Of a stretch of DNA of 6,834 bases, positions 5,245 through 6,834 are shown one piece after another. The translations under genes and the position numbers were made by a program. The notes beneath the pieces are model-generated. The model ran no database searches, was not told the origin of the DNA, and was given only the letters and a program-made list of their open reading frames with translations. Source of the stretch: Treponema sp. (GTDB taxonomy: Bacteria; Spirochaetota; Spirochaetia; Treponematales; Breznakiellaceae); the NCBI GenBank assembly GCA_031280065.1, contig JAITHH010000297.1, forward strand, positions 1-6,834. The letters are read 5' to 3'. Within the stretch, counting starts at the first letter, position 1, and each line of letters opens with the position of its first letter.

Positions 5245-6600
5245 ATGAAACGGATACTGATAGTGTTTGCTTTCAGCGTGATTGCAGCGGCTATTTGCGG
5301 CGCCCAGACGCCCCCCCAGCGGGGAAATGGTACGTGGTATCAGACGGAATCCAAGAGTCTGGCCGCTTCCCACGCCACATTGCCGTTTGGAACCCGGGCA
5401 AGGGTGACCAACTTAAACAACGACAAGCAGGTTATTGTTACCATCACGAACCGTATCCCCGCTTCTTCCTCGCGGATCATTGATTTGTCCCAGGAACCGG
5501 CCAAGAATATTGAGATGAGTCCCACGGGGACCACTCCGGTACTCGTGGAGGTCCTGCGTATTGGACGCAGAGGCAGCGACGAGGACGAGACCCCTCCTCC
5601 GCCGGCGGATACCACGACCGAGGTGACGCCTGCCTACACGGTTACCTTTGACAAGAACGGAGGCGACACCGAGGCGAATCCGCAAACCAAAACGGTCGCC
5701 AGCCCCGCAACCACGATTGATGCATTGCCAACGCCGCCCACCCGAAACGGCTATAACTTCACCGGATGGAAAATGGCAAACGGCCAAGGTTTTGACGCGA
5801 GTACCGCCGTAACCGCCGATATGTCCGTGAGCGCCCTTTGGGAAGCCATACCGCCGGCTTCCTTCATGGTTACTTTTGACAAGAACGGGGGCGATACCGA
5901 TGCAAATCCCCAAACCAAAGTGGTTACCGCTCCGGCAACGAACGTTGGCGCTTTGCCAACGCCGCCTTCCCGGAACGGCTATAACTTCACCGGCTGGAGA
6001 ATGGCAAGCGGTCAGGCTTTTGACGCAAATACTCCGGTGAGCGCCAATATGACCGTTGTCGCGCAGTGGGACCTTATACCGCCGCCGCCAGCCCCGGCTC
6101 CCGCGCCCGCTCCGGCCCCTGCTCCGCCGCCGCCTGCTCCGCAACGGACGAATGTTACCAATATTCGTATCACCATCCAGGAGAAAGAGCCGGAGCCCGC
6201 CCCTCCGCCGCCGCCACAGCCCGCGCCTCAACCGGCTCCCGCGCCCCAGCCAGCGCCCGCGCCGCAGCCGCCGGCAGTCATCTACCAGTATCAGATGATT
6301 ACGCCGCCCGCGCCGGTGTATGTCCCCCTAGCCGGGGGGGTATGCCGGATACTGCCCAGGATGCCCGACCCGAGGAGCAATACCGTCTACCGGGTGCAGG
6401 TTGGTTCCTTCGTCTACCCCTTGCACGCACAGGCGGCGCTGGAACGGGTACGGAGCATCGGCTTTACCGCCGGGTATGAACGCCACGATGACTATATCCG
6501 GGTGGTGATCCCCGGCATACGGGCGATGGATATGGCCGCCGTAGCCCAACGGCTCGGAGCCGCCGGATTCACGGAAGCCTACATCCGGGAAGAACGGTAA
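5245..6600 (+). CDS. Exported RlpA-like double-psi barrel / InlB B-repeat / SPOR domain protein
   Basis: The product has 451 aa. Residues 1-20 form a signal peptide (MKR, hydrophobic core, CGA-Q cleavage by signal peptidase I; the Cys18 context is a poor lipobox). Residues 27-106 match the RlpA double-psi beta-barrel (GNGTWY, ASHATLPFGTRARVTN, RIIDLS, VLVEVL), a fold of septal peptidoglycan lytic transglycosylases. However, the segment between WY and the AAH-like motif is shortened and the usual NDRGP reads TNRIP, so catalysis is doubtful. Residues 131-199 and 207-275 are two tandem InlB/Flg_new B-repeats (VTFDKNGGDT, RNGYNFTGW). Residues 279 to about 344 are a Pro/Ala-rich spacer with an insert TNVTNIRITIQEKE. 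Residues 380-451 are a SPOR domain (VYRVQVGSF, YIRVVIPGI), which in other bacteria binds glycan strands stripped of stem peptides at the division site. RlpA plus SPOR is a classic pairing; inserted B-repeats are unusual. It is predicted to be periplasmic and septum-associated. Confidence 0.85.
   Translation: MKRILIVFAFSVIAAAICGAQTPPQRGNGTWYQTESKSLAASHATLPFGTRARVTNLNNDKQVIVTITNRIPASSSRIIDLSQEPAKNIEMSPTGTTPVLVEVLRIGRRGSDEDETPPPPADTTTEVTPAYTVTFDKNGGDTEANPQTKTVASPATTIDALPTPPTRNGYNFTGWKMANGQGFDASTAVTADMSVSALWEAIPPASFMVTFDKNGGDTDANPQTKVVTAPATNVGALPTPPSRNGYNFTGWRMASGQAFDANTPVSANMTVVAQWDLIPPPPAPAPAPAPAPAPPPPAPQRTNVTNIRITIQEKEPEPAPPPPPQPAPQPAPAPQPAPAPQPPAVIYQYQMITPPAPVYVPLAGGVCRILPRMPDPRSNTVYRVQVGSFVYPLHAQAALERVRSIGFTAGYERHDDYIRVVIPGIRAMDMAAVAQRLGAAGFTEAYIREER
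5635..5841 (+). repeat. B-repeat copy 1 (coding)
   Basis: This encodes residues 131-199 of the RlpA-like protein, a 69-residue InlB-type unit from YTVTFDKNGG to SVSALW. It is about 71% identical in protein sequence (49 of 69 by hand count) to copy 2, with a period of exactly 228 bp. The repeat family usually occurs in surface or cell-wall-linked proteins. Confidence 0.85.
5863..6069 (+). repeat. B-repeat copy 2 (coding)
   Basis: This encodes residues 207-275 (FMVTFDKNGG to TVVAQW). Conserved core blocks with copy 1 include VTFDKNGGDT, ANPQTK, LPTPP and RNGYNFTGW, identical at protein level. The linker between copies is short (EAIPPAS) and a similar DLIPPPP follows copy 2, so the duplicated unit includes the linker. 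Confidence 0.85.
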
Positions 6601-6622
6601 GGACGGAAAATAGCGAAGAGAG

Positions 6623-6657
6623 AAAGGGGCCATCGAACCGATGGCCCCTTTGCTTTT
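6623..6657. terminator. Bidirectional intrinsic terminator between convergent genes
   Basis: AAAGGGGCCATCG (6623-6635) and CGATGGCCCCTTT (6639-6651) form a perfect 13-bp stem with a 3-base AAC loop. TTTGCTTTT follows on the plus strand and a T-rich TTTCTCTCTT on the minus strand. It lies 22 bp after the RlpA-like stop and 21 bp after the stop of the converging minus-strand gene, serving both. Confidence 0.88.
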
Positions 6658-6678
6658 GGAGGCGCGGGGGGAGGGGGG

Positions 6679-6834
6679 TTAACGGCGCAGCAGCCGGTAC
6701 AGGAAAAAATCCATCAGAAGCGCTTCCAGGCCGTTCAGCCCGGAACGCAGCAGCATATCAAATTCGGCGATGAGGCTCAGACAGGGCAGCGCGTCCGGGA
6801 ACAGACGGGCCGCTTGAGTATAATCCTTGCGCAG
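6679..6834 (-). CDS. C-terminal fragment, resembles DNA polymerase III delta subunit
   Basis: The reverse strand is open from the window edge to a TAA at 6679-6681, giving the last 51 residues: LRKDYTQAARLFPDALPCLS, then a helical stretch with AEFDMLLRSG, ending in LMDFFLYRLLRR. The pattern (AEFD.LLRSG followed by a Leu-rich terminal helix) resembles the C-terminal helical collar domain of HolA, the clamp-loader delta subunit, which opens the sliding clamp during replication. The evidence is short and helical, so the assignment is tentative; another helical-bundle protein cannot be excluded. The coding assignment itself is supported by the open frame, the lack of competing frames and the correctly placed terminator just beyond the stop. 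Confidence 0.45.
   Translation of the reverse strand: MRKDYTQAARLFPDALPCLSLIAEFDMLLRSGLNGLEALLMDFFLYRLLRR

Noticed and set aside
5245..5304. Lipoprotein signal for the RlpA-like protein (Cys18)
   Set aside because: The residues before the Cys (AAAI) do not fit even a relaxed spirochetal lipobox, whereas CGA-Q is a good signal peptidase I site.
5413..6231. Minus-strand open frame opposite the RlpA-like gene
   Set aside because: Its apparent repeats and Arg-rich ends are simply the antisense of the B-repeats and the Pro/Ala linker.

Overview
The window looks like chromosomal DNA of an anaerobic spirochete, probably a Treponema-like and fairly G+C-rich lineage. This is an inference from three things: a rubrerythrin start, a style of treponemal surface protein (Sec signal, acidic low-complexity stretch, outer-membrane-type beta barrel), and gene-flanking G/C hairpins of a kind I associate with gut treponemes. 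No marker gene settles the taxonomy.

Layout. (1) 1-172, minus: N-terminal part of rubrerythrin, with a good promoter and ribosome binding site. (2) 173-477: a gene-free spacer holding the rubrerythrin promoter and a repeat field of ten ATCYGYG-type heptamers in two opposed blocks around a small hairpin. (3) 478-1839, minus: a full-length CCA tRNA nucleotidyltransferase/poly(A) polymerase-family enzyme with a C-terminal HD domain. (4) 1840-1956: a divergent intergenic region with a promoter and two G/C-rich hairpins. (5) 1957-3480, plus: a two-gene cotranscribed unit, thiamine pyrophosphokinase then FolD, 9 bp apart. (6) 3609-5042, plus: an exported two-domain protein with a predicted outer-membrane beta barrel and an A/P/E-rich tail. 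(7) 5042-5166: a 64-bp nested palindrome touching the stop codon, followed by an intrinsic terminator. (8) 5245-6600, plus: an exported mosaic protein combining a shortened RlpA-like double-psi barrel, two tandem InlB-type B-repeats, a Pro/Ala linker and a C-terminal SPOR domain. (9) 6623-6657: a perfect-stem bidirectional terminator between convergent genes. (10) 6679-6834, minus: the C-terminal end of a protein resembling the DNA polymerase III delta subunit.

How the genes relate. The first half is housekeeping (oxidative defence, tRNA 3'-end maturation, thiamine cofactor, one-carbon folate). The second half is cell envelope: one protein predicted to sit in the outer membrane and one predicted to be periplasmic and bound to septal peptidoglycan. 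They are separated by a terminator and are probably independent transcripts. The most unusual items are the RlpA-like/B-repeat/SPOR architecture with a degenerate catalytic site, the heptamer repeat field, and the nested palindrome at a stop codon. I see no CRISPR array, tRNA, rRNA, transposase gene or phage gene.
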